A stretch of 64,000 nt of DNA from JAAYBY01 sp964654125. Lineage in GTDB: Bacteria; Bacillota; Clostridia; Saccharofermentanales; UBA5734. Under the pieces are notes generated by a model, which saw only the letters and a program-made list of their open reading frames with translations, did not search any database and was not told the DNA's origin. A program made the translations under genes and the position numbers. Within the stretch, counting starts at the first letter, position 1; the number at the start of each line of letters is the position of its first letter. Where the stretch lies: positions 1-64,000 of the forward strand of contig CAZZGG010000001.1 of NCBI GenBank assembly GCA_964654125.1, given 5' to 3'. Of the stretch, positions 1 to 7,779 are shown piece after piece.

Positions 1-327
1 GCCATATTTGTCCCACAGAGCTTTGCCAATCACCTCACCCCTGCCCTCAGCCACAGCATCCCGCAGCAAAACCTGGGTGCCGTCCGTCATAGTGATATAA
101 CTGAGCCCCTCATCTTCAGGAGTGCCGGGGCCGTTGTCAGCATTGGTGGTGGAGGAAAGCCAACGCTCGTCAATGGCGCCTCGCTTCAGACCCAAAGCGT
201 AATAATCGTCTGGATGCAGTTTCAGCCGCCGGTCTGGTCGGCAGAAGGAGCGCGGCACCCAGGTAGGTGCTAGGCGGAAGATCCCTTTCCCCTCTTGTAT
301 TGCGCGTAATGTTAGTGAAGATGACAT
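1..327 (-). CDS. cupin / class I mannose-6-phosphate isomerase-like protein, N-terminal part
   Basis: Partial gene running off the left edge; 109 codons are visible with no stop. ATG at 327 is preceded by GGAGGA at about 335-340, an ideal ribosome binding site. Residues around 19-28 read LAPTWVPRSF, followed by a Lys/His/Pro/Asp-rich segment and the motif TPEDEGLSY. From memory, these occur at the start of cupin-fold proteins annotated as homologues of class I mannose-6-phosphate isomerase; the metal-binding His motif would lie beyond the edge. The gene diverges from the LacI regulator at 621 and may be its target. Sugar isomerase or sugar-sensing roles are inference. The family call is moderate because only the N-terminus is present. 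Confidence 0.5.
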   Translation of the reverse strand, partial: MSSSLTLRAIQEGKGIFRLAPTWVPRSFCRPDRRLKLHPDDYYALGLKRGAIDERWLSSTTNADNGPGTPEDEGLSYITMTDGTQVLLRDAVAEGRGEVIGKALWDKYG

Positions 328-445
328 GATCTGATCCTCCCAGATTCATTGATGTGGGGTGGGGCATCTTTGGTCTGGTAAATCGTTTTTATTATTGGGT
401 TAGATATGCCTCACCATTGGCATCAGATTGACTCTTGTGTCTCCT

Positions 446-474
446 ATTATGCAAGATAAATACTGATGCGTCAA
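446..474 (-). promoter_or_regulatory. sigma-A-type promoter for the cupin-like gene
   Basis: On the minus strand TTGACG (469-474) is followed after 17 bp by CATAAT (446-451). Transcription would start about 110 bp upstream of the ATG at 327. The match to consensus is 5/6 in both boxes. No other gene needs this promoter. Confidence 0.5.
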
Positions 475-509
475 TGTTATGAAGAGTATCGGTTCCATCA
501 GTCAGTAAA

Positions 510-546
510 ATATATCAGTAAAATAAGTAAAATTTTACTGATATAT
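510..546. promoter_or_regulatory. 15-bp inverted repeat, probable LacI-family operator
   Basis: Positions 510-524 (ATATATCAGTAAAAT) are the exact reverse complement of 532-546, with a 7-bp spacer. Inside lies a second self-complementary 14-mer, 526-539 (AGTAAAATTTTACT). CAGTAAAA also occurs at 503-510 and 516-523, so several half-sites are stacked. The element ends directly against the -35 box of the LacI promoter. It is too AT-rich, and in the wrong place, for an intrinsic terminator. Autoregulation by the adjacent LacI protein, and control of the divergent cupin gene, is the simplest reading. Most LacI operators have a central CG, which this lacks. Confidence 0.55.
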
Positions 547-575
547 TTGAATGCAATCTCTGAATGAGGTATAAT
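547..575 (+). promoter_or_regulatory. promoter of the LacI-type regulator gene
   Basis: TTGAAT (547-552), 17-bp spacer, TATAAT (570-575). The predicted start point is about 582. This excludes the ATG at 564, which lies between the boxes, and supports translation from GTG 621. Confidence 0.65.
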
Positions 576-620
576 ACGGCAAACAACACCGCAAATATCA
601 AAGGAAGGTCGTGGAAGTCT

Positions 621-1667
621 GTGGCAACGATAAAGGATGTGGCAAAAACGGCGGGAGTGTCTATTTCATCAGTCTCCAACTACCTTACTGGCTCGAAAAA
701 TGTCAGCAAAGAGATGGGCCTGCGCATACAAGACGCTATTCAAATGCACAGCTACCGTCCCAACATGGTCGCCAGCAATCTAAAACGTAACAGGACCATG
801 ACCATCGGCCTCATTGTCACTCAGATTGACAGCGTGTTTTTCCCTCAGGTCATTTCTGGTATCCAGAAAGCCATCGAACAGAGGGGATATACCCTGGTGC
901 TGTATGTCAGCAAGTTGAATCCGGTTATGGAAAAGAAGTATGTGGATATGCTGATGGCCGGTGGAGCTGAGGGTATCATCATCGATTCCATCGTGGATGA
1001 TGCCGACAAGGCATATTTTCAAAAGCTAACTACTCTCCAGACCCGCGGCAGGCTTATCCCTGTAGTCAGCTTGGAACGCAACCTTACAGGCTCTGGCATC
1101 AGTTCGGTGCTGGTGGATAACGTGTTGGGCGGGCAGATGGCCACAAAGCATCTGCTGGACCTTGGCTGCAAATCTATCGCCCATATAGCAGGCCCCCTGA
1201 CGGTGCAGTGGGCCAGACAGCGCGCCCAAGGCTACCACAGCGCATTGGAGAAGGCCGGCTTTCCGCCCCATGTCGGCCATGGTGATTTCACGGCGGTGGG
1301 CGGCTACGCTCAGATGAAGAACTTTCTAATGAATTCTTTGGAACTGGACGGGGTATTCGCTGCCAATGACCTGATGGCAATAGGGGCCATCAAAGCGATG
1401 CGTGAACATGGACTCACAGTGCCCAAAGATGTGCGGATCATCGGCTTCGACAACATCTTCATCTCCTCGCTTCTCACACCGTCTCTCAGCACCATTAATG
1501 TTTCCACCCAAGGTCTGGGCGAGGAAGCCGCAAACTGCCTGCTGGGTATGATCGAAGCCCCGCAGGGATCCCAGAGTAAAGCGCAGGCCATGATTTTGCC
1601 TATCAACTTACTGGAGCGGCAATCCACTAACCCGCAAGCAGTTACAGACTGGGAGCTGTTCTACTGA
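621..1667 (+). CDS. LacI family transcriptional regulator
   Basis: 348 residues. The N-terminus (residues 2-22) carries the canonical LacI helix-turn-helix starting ATIKDVAKTAGVS, then the hinge region with NMVASNLKRNRTMTIGLIV leading into the periplasmic-binding-protein-like effector domain, which ends with the FDNIFIS and TPSLSTINVS motifs typical of the family. The open frame extends upstream to ATG 564, but that codon sits inside the promoter. GTG 621 fits better: AAGGAAGG lies 12 bp upstream, and LacI proteins normally begin Met-Ala-Thr-Ile-Lys. It likely represses itself and the divergent cupin-like gene through the inverted repeat at 510-546 in response to a sugar or sugar phosphate. 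Downstream lies decayed sequence rather than a catabolic operon, so part of its original regulon may have been lost. Confidence 0.93.
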   Translation: MATIKDVAKTAGVSISSVSNYLTGSKNVSKEMGLRIQDAIQMHSYRPNMVASNLKRNRTMTIGLIVTQIDSVFFPQVISGIQKAIEQRGYTLVLYVSKLNPVMEKKYVDMLMAGGAEGIIIDSIVDDADKAYFQKLTTLQTRGRLIPVVSLERNLTGSGISSVLVDNVLGGQMATKHLLDLGCKSIAHIAGPLTVQWARQRAQGYHSALEKAGFPPHVGHGDFTAVGGYAQMKNFLMNSLELDGVFAANDLMAIGAIKAMREHGLTVPKDVRIIGFDNIFISSLLTPSLSTINVSTQGLGEEAANCLLGMIEAPQGSQSKAQAMILPINLLERQSTNPQAVTDWELFY

Positions 1668-2021
1668 ACAAGCCTGTTGCTGTGCTAACTTAAGCAAAAT
1701 TGTGTTAGCACTGGCTCCCTCTGCACCGGACTAATAGCTCATTTAGAATCGGAATACTCACAGTGATGTTGACTTCAACAGACAGCTCAAGCTAAGTGTC
1801 AGGCTCGGCTATTTTCAGGAAGTGGAACTCATTCAGAAAAACTGGGCTTTGGCATCAAAGCCTTGCAGGAAAGGTATAGTGCTTCCTCAATGTTGGTGCG
1901 GATCCGGGATGATCAAGAACCCCACCACTACATGATGTGATCACAGCCAGGGCCTGATCGTTCAAACCAAATTGGATTGAGTGTGCCTGGATCTTTCTGG
2001 TGACAGATATTAATATCGGCA
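1668..2021. other. non-coding, apparently decayed intergenic sequence
   Basis: No intact gene is visible. An 8-bp inverted repeat (GTGCTAAC 1682-1689, GTTAGCAC 1704-1711) follows the LacI gene but lacks a T-tract, so it is a doubtful terminator. Frame +3 from 1845 to 1940 is open for 31 codons with protein-like composition; I cannot identify it. The stretch leads directly into a permease remnant, so it is probably the remains of a deleted operon. Confidence 0.45.
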
Positions 2022-2189
2022 AATGCGAGCGAGATGATAGGCGATATAGGCGGGGAAGATAAAGCCCGTTATGTTGAGCTGATCAAATATGCCCTGATTA
2101 TTATATCCACAGTTCCTGTACTGGTCCTGTATCCCTTCCTGCAAAAATATTTTGTGAAAGGTGTTATGCTGGGTTCAGTTAAAGAGTGA
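2022..2189 (+). pseudogene. C-terminal remnant of an LplC-type carbohydrate ABC permease
   Basis: Reading in frame to the TGA at 2187-2189 gives about 55 residues ending YPFLQKYFVKGVMLGSVKE. This matches the last 55 residues of the intact permease at 21749-22654, whose end reads YPFLQRYFDKGVMIGSIKG, including the preceding transmembrane helix. Nothing upstream encodes the rest of the permease, its partner LplB or a binding protein. It is therefore the 3' stump of a deleted transporter operon, kept just 60 bp upstream of the oxidoreductase operon at 2250. The identification comes from direct comparison within the window. Confidence 0.8.
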
Positions 2190-2249
2190 ACTCACTTAAG
2201 ATATTTTGTGGCATTATAGAAGTATATCAACCAAAAAAGAGGTGACAGC

Positions 2250-3242
2250 GTGAAGCGTAAAATCCGCCTGGGCCATATTGGCACTGCCCATGACCACAGC
2301 AGTGGTTTTATGGAAACAGTGCGAAATATGCCTGATCTTTTCGAACTAATCGGCATACATGAGCCTGACCCTTTACAATATGAGTTAAATAAAGATAAGC
2401 CCGTTTATGCCGGACTGGACTGGCTTAGTGAAAGCGAGCTTTTGGCCCGCGGTGTTGATGCAGTGCTGATTGAGACCTATGAGCTTGACCTGATCAAAAC
2501 AGCTCTGCGCTGGGCCAGACAGGGGGTTCATCTGCATATCGACAAGCCGGCCGGGCCTGACCTGGCTGACTTTGCTTTACTGCTAGAGATTGCCGCGCAA
2601 AAGAACTTGCTGGTCCAGATCGGCTATATGTACCGCTACAACAAGGCCGTGCTTAAATGTCTGGAGTTGGTCCGCAGCGGAGCCCTGGGCACAATTTACC
2701 AGGTCGATGCTTGCATGAACACCCAGCACAGTGAGGCGAAACGAGAGTGGCTGGCTGGCCTGCCCGGTGGCAACATGTTCTTTTTGGGCTGCCATATGGT
2801 GGATCTGGTCTACCTGATCCAGGGCAGACCAAAAAAAGTTCATGCCTTTAACCGCTCGACCGGCTTTGCCGGGCTGCCTGCCCTGGATCATGGCCTGGCT
2901 CTTTTCGAATACGAGCATGGTATCTCCAGTATTAGAGCCAACTCAACCGAGATCAATGGTTATGGCCGCCGCCAGCTGGTGGTCTGTGGCGAGTACGGTA
3001 CAGTCGAGATCAAGCCCCTGGAGAACCCAACGGAAATGACAGTATCCCTGGCCACTGATACAGCGGGCCGGGAATATAGCGACTGCAAGCAAAAGATCGA
3101 GCTGCCTGATCAGGGTGGCCGCTACGATGACATGATGCGCAGTTTTGCTGCCTACATTCATGGTGAAAAAGAAAACCCCTATAATTACGCATACGAACTG
3201 GAACTGCATGAACTGGTCCTGGCTGCCTGTGGCCTGGCCTGA
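2250..3242 (+). CDS. Gfo/Idh/MocA family NAD(P)-dependent oxidoreductase
   Basis: 330 residues, starting at GTG 2250 behind AGAGGTG. An N-terminal Rossmann-like domain starts LGHIGTAHDHSSG rather than the usual GxGxxA. HIDKPAGPD at about residue 91 is the family's EKP motif in DKP form. The second half is the alpha/beta substrate domain with GGNMFFLGCHMVDLV. Family members oxidise or reduce sugar hydroxyls, often on inositols, glucosides or sugar acids; the substrate here is unknown. It is the first gene of a four-gene plus-strand operon with two-domain oxidoreductases downstream, and sits behind a deleted LplC permease. The operon therefore probably once belonged to a transporter locus like the one at 12.6-26.5 kb. 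Confidence 0.9.
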   Translation: MKRKIRLGHIGTAHDHSSGFMETVRNMPDLFELIGIHEPDPLQYELNKDKPVYAGLDWLSESELLARGVDAVLIETYELDLIKTALRWARQGVHLHIDKPAGPDLADFALLLEIAAQKNLLVQIGYMYRYNKAVLKCLELVRSGALGTIYQVDACMNTQHSEAKREWLAGLPGGNMFFLGCHMVDLVYLIQGRPKKVHAFNRSTGFAGLPALDHGLALFEYEHGISSIRANSTEINGYGRRQLVVCGEYGTVEIKPLENPTEMTVSLATDTAGREYSDCKQKIELPDQGGRYDDMMRSFAAYIHGEKENPYNYAYELELHELVLAACGLA

Positions 3243-3252
3243 GGAGGAGAAA

Positions 3253-4281
3253 ATGACAGAAAAAAGCAAAAAGATTCTGGTCCTGGGCGGTACCGGTGCC
3301 ATGGGCACCTACCTGGTCCCACTTTTAGCCAGCCAGGGGCACCAGGTCCATGTGGTAGCCCTGGAAGAAAAAAGCAGCTTTTCTGCTGACGTCCACTATG
3401 AGCGGGCCGACGCCTTAGATGACAACTATCTGGCCAGCCTGCTGCAGTCGGGCTTTGATGCCATAGTTGACTTCCTCATTTATAAAACAGATCACTTTGC
3501 CCGGCGGCTGGGGCTCTTACTGGACCACACAGACCACTATATCTACCTTTCCTCCTACCGGGTTTACGATAAGGGGGATGGTCTGATTAACGAAACATCA
3601 GCCCAGCTGCTGGACAGCTCAGCTGATGCACATTTTCTGAAGACAGAAGATTATGCCCTGATCAAGGCCCGCCAGGAGGATCTGCTGGAGAGCTCGGGCT
3701 ATCGTAACTGGACTATTGTCCGGCCGGCTATCACTTATTCGAAAAGACGCTTCCAGCTGGTTACCCTGGAGGCGGATCTAGTGGTTGGGCGTAGTAGGCA
3801 AAAAAAGGCCCTTGTCCTGCCCCAGGCCGCTCTCACAGTCCAAGGCACCATGACCTGGGCGGGTGATGTGGCTAAGATGCTGGCTGGCCTGCTCTTTAAA
3901 GATGCGGCCTTGGGCCAGGCTTTTGTTGTTGCCACAGCCGAACATCACAGCTGGCAGGAAATAGCCGAGATCTACCGCCGCCAGATCGGCCTTAGTTATG
4001 TTGCCGCCAGCACAATGGATTTCCTGGCCATCTTGGGGGCACCTGACCTGCGCTCACCGCAAAGCTACCAGCTCCACTATGACCGCCTCTTTGACCGTCG
4101 GATTGATAACAGCAAGATCCTGCGCATTACCGGCCTCAAGCAGTCTGACCTGATGCCCTTAGCAGAGGGCCTGGCCCGGGAGCTGGCTGGCCTGGAGCCG
4201 AATATGCCTTTTATACCTGCAGCAGCCGTCAGCCAGCGCATGGATGATTATCTGGCCAGGAAAGAGTTGGTCCAAGCATGA
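3253..4281 (+). CDS. NAD-dependent epimerase/dehydratase-like (extended SDR) protein
   Basis: 342 residues. The frame is open further upstream, but ATG 3253 has GAGGAGG 5 bp before it and begins 10 bp after the previous stop. Residues 8-18 (ILVLGGTGAMG) form the NAD-binding GxxGxxG loop. YLSSYRVYD at about 98-106 and YALIK at 134-138 match the Ser and YxxxK catalytic elements of short-chain dehydrogenases. The C-terminal half resembles sugar-nucleotide epimerase or reductase-like proteins found beside Gfo/Idh genes. Substrate unknown. It is translationally coupled to the next gene by an ATGA overlap, so both products are probably needed in similar amounts. Confidence 0.85.
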   Translation: MTEKSKKILVLGGTGAMGTYLVPLLASQGHQVHVVALEEKSSFSADVHYERADALDDNYLASLLQSGFDAIVDFLIYKTDHFARRLGLLLDHTDHYIYLSSYRVYDKGDGLINETSAQLLDSSADAHFLKTEDYALIKARQEDLLESSGYRNWTIVRPAITYSKRRFQLVTLEADLVVGRSRQKKALVLPQAALTVQGTMTWAGDVAKMLAGLLFKDAALGQAFVVATAEHHSWQEIAEIYRRQIGLSYVAASTMDFLAILGAPDLRSPQSYQLHYDRLFDRRIDNSKILRITGLKQSDLMPLAEGLARELAGLEPNMPFIPAAAVSQRMDDYLARKELVQA

Positions 4282-5300
4282 ACCGGCAGATTCTTTTTAC
4301 AGGACCCGGCCAGGTCGAACTGGTCGAGTTGCCCTTACCGGACAGGCTAGAAGACCATGAAGTCATGGTCGAAATGGCCTACACAGCTGTCAGTGCCGGT
4401 ACAGAAAGAGATAACTTAAGTGGGGCGGTCCAGGTCAGTAGCAGGACTGTTCTGGAGCAGGCAGTTTTTCCGCGCGCCTTTGGCTACAGCGGGTCAGGTC
4501 TAGTCCGGGCGGTTGGTCCGGCAGTAGAGGATCTCCAGGTATCTGACCGGGTCCTAGTCTACTTTGGCCAGCACAAGCAATATAATATCGTCCCGGCAGA
4601 TCAAGTCTTTAAGATCAGGCAGGCAGAGGTCTCTTTGCAAGAGGCGGGCCTAGTCATAATTGCCGGGTTTTCCCTGGCTGCAGTACGCAAGGCCCGGCTG
4701 GAGATCGGCGAAAGCGCCTTAGTGGCCGGCCTGGGTATTCTGGGCCAGTTGGCAGTACAGCTATTACACTTAGGTGGAGCTGTGCCTATCCTGGCTGTGG
4801 ACCCACACGCGGCAAGACGCAAGCTGGCCCTGGAACTGGGGGCTGACCAGGCTTTGGATCCTCTTTTGTCTGATCATCAGGCTGCTGTCTTGGCGCTGAC
4901 CCGGGGCCGGGGAGCCGCTGTGGCGATAGAGTCCAGTGGTGTCGGAGCGGCTGTGGCCCAAACAGCAGCCGCTGCCGCTGACTTTGGCCGGGTCATTCTT
5001 TTAGGCTGCACCCGTGATCCGGTTGCAGAATTTGACTTTTACCATCTAGTCCACGGCCGCGGTATCAGTGTAATCGGGGCTAATAACTTTGCCCGGCCCC
5101 AGCTGGAGTCCCGGCCCGGTAACTGGATCGCCCGGGATGACTGCCAGGCCCTGCTGGCTCTTTTGGCAGGCGGCCGGCTCTCCTTTAAAAAACTGATCCA
5201 GCAGATTGTCCCGCCCGGCCAGGCCGTCTCGCTTTATCGGCAGCTTTTGGAAGACCCGGCTGGTTTTCCCTTAGGTGTCTTGTTTGACTGGCAGCAATGA
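4278..5300 (+). CDS. medium-chain (zinc-type) alcohol dehydrogenase-like oxidoreductase
   Basis: 340 residues, overlapping the preceding stop codon by ATGA. The N-terminal GroES-like domain contains SAGTE at residues 39-43, where classical alcohol dehydrogenases carry the catalytic zinc cysteine, so that ligand is missing. The Rossmann loop GLGILG is at 151-156 and the fold continues to the C-terminus. This variant of the MDR superfamily is common beside Gfo/Idh genes in sugar catabolic clusters. It probably handles polyol or keto-sugar interconversion together with its operon partners. Zinc independence is an inference from the missing cysteine. Confidence 0.88.
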   Translation: MNRQILFTGPGQVELVELPLPDRLEDHEVMVEMAYTAVSAGTERDNLSGAVQVSSRTVLEQAVFPRAFGYSGSGLVRAVGPAVEDLQVSDRVLVYFGQHKQYNIVPADQVFKIRQAEVSLQEAGLVIIAGFSLAAVRKARLEIGESALVAGLGILGQLAVQLLHLGGAVPILAVDPHAARRKLALELGADQALDPLLSDHQAAVLALTRGRGAAVAIESSGVGAAVAQTAAAAADFGRVILLGCTRDPVAEFDFYHLVHGRGISVIGANNFARPQLESRPGNWIARDDCQALLALLAGGRLSFKKLIQQIVPPGQAVSLYRQLLEDPAGFPLGVLFDWQQ

Positions 5301-5315
5301 TTTACGAGGTGTTTT

Positions 5316-6293
5316 ATGAAAGCCATGCTAATAAAAGAAGGCCGGCTCGTGGCCGGCCAAGTTCCTTATCCTGTCCCGGCAGCAGACGAAGTTGTTATCC
5401 AGGTTAAGGCGGCCGGCATCAACCGGGCCGACCTTTTACAAAAGGCCGGCCTTTATCCGCCGCCAGCCGGAGCACCGGAATGGCCCGGCCTGGAGGTGGC
5501 CGGCCTAGTAGTGGCTCTGGGCGATGCTGTAGCCCGGGCCGGCCGCTGGCAGATCGGGGACAAGGTCTGTGCCCTCTTGGCCGGAGGCGGCTATGCTGAA
5601 GCTGTAGCGGTCCACCAGAGCCTGCTTTTGCCTGTGCCGCAAGGTTTTTCCTTTATCCAGGCAGCAGCCCTGCCAGAAGCCTTTGCCACAGCTTACTTGA
5701 ACCTGTTTATTGAAGGCCAGGCCCAGCCGGGCGAAAGCTTGCTCATGCATGCTGGCAGCAGTGGCCTGGCCTCAATCCTGATCCCCTGGGCTAAGAGCTA
5801 TGGCCTGCGTGTTATCACCAGCCTGCGCAAAAAAGAAAAAGCGGCCTTGGTTGAGCAGCTGGGTGTTGATCATATCATCTATGGTTCCAGTGACCAGACA
5901 GCAGCTGCCTTAAAGGAGCAGGCAGAGCTTGGTTTTCCGGTCGATCTGGTGATTGACTGTCTGGGCGGCGCTGGCATGGGCGAGAGTTTGCCCTATCTAG
6001 CCCGGGGTGCCCGCTGGATCATGATCGCTACCTTGGCGGGTGATATAACCAAGCTCGACTTAAGGACGCTTTATGTGCGGGGCATCCGCCTGATCGGCAG
6101 CACCTTGCGCAACCGGCCCTTGGCAACCAAGGCCAAGATCATGGCAGGCTTGGAACAGGAGGCCTGGCCCCTGCTGGCAAAAGGGGAGATTGTGCCTTTG
6201 ATTCATGCTGTCTTGCCGCTGGACCAGGCCGAAAAAGCCCAGGCAATCCTAACAGATAGCGACCATGTCGGTAAGGTGATCCTGGAAGTCTAG
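5316..6293 (+). CDS. quinone-oxidoreductase-like MDR protein (PIG3/zeta-crystallin type)
   Basis: 325 residues. AGINRADLLQKAGLYPPP near residue 33-50 is the signature of the NAD(P)H:quinone oxidoreductase / PIG3 branch, which lacks zinc. The nucleotide-binding loop is MHAGSSGLAS at about 144-153 (usually GGASGVG). Family members reduce quinones or activated alkenes with NADPH; a role in reducing an enone formed by the preceding oxidoreductases is possible but unproven. It is the last gene of the 2250-6293 operon, 15 bp after the previous one. Its stop overlaps the stop of the convergent antiporter gene by 4 bp, leaving no room for a terminator. Confidence 0.88.
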   Translation: MKAMLIKEGRLVAGQVPYPVPAADEVVIQVKAAGINRADLLQKAGLYPPPAGAPEWPGLEVAGLVVALGDAVARAGRWQIGDKVCALLAGGGYAEAVAVHQSLLLPVPQGFSFIQAAALPEAFATAYLNLFIEGQAQPGESLLMHAGSSGLASILIPWAKSYGLRVITSLRKKEKAALVEQLGVDHIIYGSSDQTAAALKEQAELGFPVDLVIDCLGGAGMGESLPYLARGARWIMIATLAGDITKLDLRTLYVRGIRLIGSTLRNRPLATKAKIMAGLEQEAWPLLAKGEIVPLIHAVLPLDQAEKAQAILTDSDHVGKVILEV

Positions 6294-7540
6294 GACAGCT
6301 TGCTGCGGGAGCGCCTGCGCTGGTGCCGGCCGGCGGCCAATCTTTCCTTGCTGATGGCTCCGGACAGGACCAGAGCTGCCTTGGCGCTGGCCGGGCCGGC
6401 CATCTCATAGAGCACAGAAGAAGATAAGATGATAGTCAAGAGCATGGTGCCCGCCTCAGGGGCCAGGATACGCTGGCCCAAAAAGGCCAGCCCGATAGCC
6501 ACTCCGGCTTGGGGAATCAGGGCCAGGCCGAGATAATTTCTGATCTCCTTGCTAGTCTTGGCCATGCTGCAGCCGATAAAAGCACCGATATACTTGCCAA
6601 TGATCCTGATGAAAAAGTAAGCTACTCCGATTACACCCAGTCCGGCAAAGGAACTGATATCCAGGTTCATGCCGGAAATGACAAAGAAGATGGAAAGGAT
6701 CGGTGGGGTGAACTTATCCACCTGCCTGTATAGTTCCTTGTCTTCTGTCTTGTTGATGTAGACCGTGCCAAACAGCATGCAGGCCAGCAGTGGTGAGATA
6801 TGTACAGCGGCACAGAGGCCGGCGATGCCCAAAAGCAAGGCAATGGTCAAGATAAGCCGGTTATCTTCGCTGCGGCTGGGGGTCATCAGGCTGCTTAATA
6901 AAAATCCGCTCAGGACCCCGATCACTAAAGCCACGATATTGTAGAGGATGGGCAGGAGGACATCGGCCATGCTCATGGCGCTGCCGCCTTCGGCATTTAC
7001 GATAGCGGCAGCTATAGAAAAAACAAAGAGACAGACTGCATCATCAAAGGCCACCACCTGCAGGAGCAGGTTTACAAAGTCGCCCCGGGCATGATACTGC
7101 CGGATGGTGACCATGGTGCTGGCCGGGGCGGTTGCGGTCGCAATCGCGCCCAGCAGCAAGGAAAAATTCCAGGACAGGTTAAAAATGAAGCGCATGGAGA
7201 CTGTGATCAGGATGCCAGCCAGCATGGATTCAAACAAGGTGACAATGATGACACCTATACCAGTCTCACGAAAATTCTCTTTTTTAAAAAACCGCCCCAC
7301 ACCGAAGGCGATAAAAGCCAGGGCAATATCACTGACAAAGCCCATACTGTTAATCATATCGCGCGGGATCAGGTTGAGGACATAAGGTCCGATCAGGACA
7401 CCGGCCAGGATATAGGCTGTCACATTGGGCAGATGGGCCAGTTTGGTCAGCCGCGTCATTAAAAAACCGGCAAAGAGCATGACGGCCAGGGCCAGTAAAA
7501 TGACTGTTGTCTCATTAAGATAGGTAAAAACTAAAGCCAC
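6290..7540 (-). CDS. cation:proton antiporter (CPA2-type, Na+/H+ exchanger domain)
   Basis: 416 residues when started at GTG 7540, which has AAGGAGG 7 bp upstream (7548-7554). The frame continues to 7702, but those 54 residues are hydrophilic and precede the first membrane helix. About eleven to twelve hydrophobic segments follow. The features LPNVTAYILAGVLIGPYVL, an FIAFGVGRFF segment and a GAIATATAPASTM region are characteristic of the Na_H_Exchanger family. It exchanges Na+ or K+ for protons across the cytoplasmic membrane. A basic Arg/Lys-rich tail ends the protein. Divergent from the LysR gene at 7780, which may regulate it. Confidence 0.9.
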   Translation of the reverse strand: MALVFTYLNETTVILLALAVMLFAGFLMTRLTKLAHLPNVTAYILAGVLIGPYVLNLIPRDMINSMGFVSDIALAFIAFGVGRFFKKENFRETGIGVIIVTLFESMLAGILITVSMRFIFNLSWNFSLLLGAIATATAPASTMVTIRQYHARGDFVNLLLQVVAFDDAVCLFVFSIAAAIVNAEGGSAMSMADVLLPILYNIVALVIGVLSGFLLSSLMTPSRSEDNRLILTIALLLGIAGLCAAVHISPLLACMLFGTVYINKTEDKELYRQVDKFTPPILSIFFVISGMNLDISSFAGLGVIGVAYFFIRIIGKYIGAFIGCSMAKTSKEIRNYLGLALIPQAGVAIGLAFLGQRILAPEAGTMLLTIILSSSVLYEMAGPASAKAALVLSGAISKERLAAGRHQRRRSRSKLS

Positions 7541-7779
7541 GGCAGATCCTCCTTGTCTGTCATTTGATACTTCTGCTGTTGTCAAATTGATCTGCGGTTG
7601 GTCCGCAACAGATAACTGATATAGATGCTTTGGAAAAATAATCTGAGTCGCAAAATCTTCATTACAAGAGAAATTGCTCCTGTTTACTGCTTGTGCTATC
7701 ATTATAACAGCTTAGGTGATAAAAAGAAGTTATGATTATTTTTGTATTCATAACAATAACTAATAAAAGGAGCAAAGAC
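7541..7779. promoter_or_regulatory. divergent control region between antiporter and LysR genes
   Basis: A minus-strand TATAAT lies at 7701-7706, giving the antiporter a leader of about 150 nt. A plus-strand TATGAT at 7731-7736 could serve the LysR gene; neither has a convincing -35. Between them the segments ATCATTATAAC (7699-7709) and GTTATGATTAT (7729-7739) form an imperfect inverted repeat, a plausible LysR box. No riboswitch recognised in the leader. Confidence 0.4.

Noticed and set aside
170..367. 65-codon minus-strand frame at 170-367
   Set aside because: It overlaps the cupin-like gene in another frame; the frame starting at ATG 327 has the ribosome binding site and protein-like motifs.
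6509..7462. Plus-strand reading frames at 6509-6733, 7091-7462 and 7104-7385 within the antiporter gene
   Set aside because: Antisense shadows of membrane helices; no start signals or family features.
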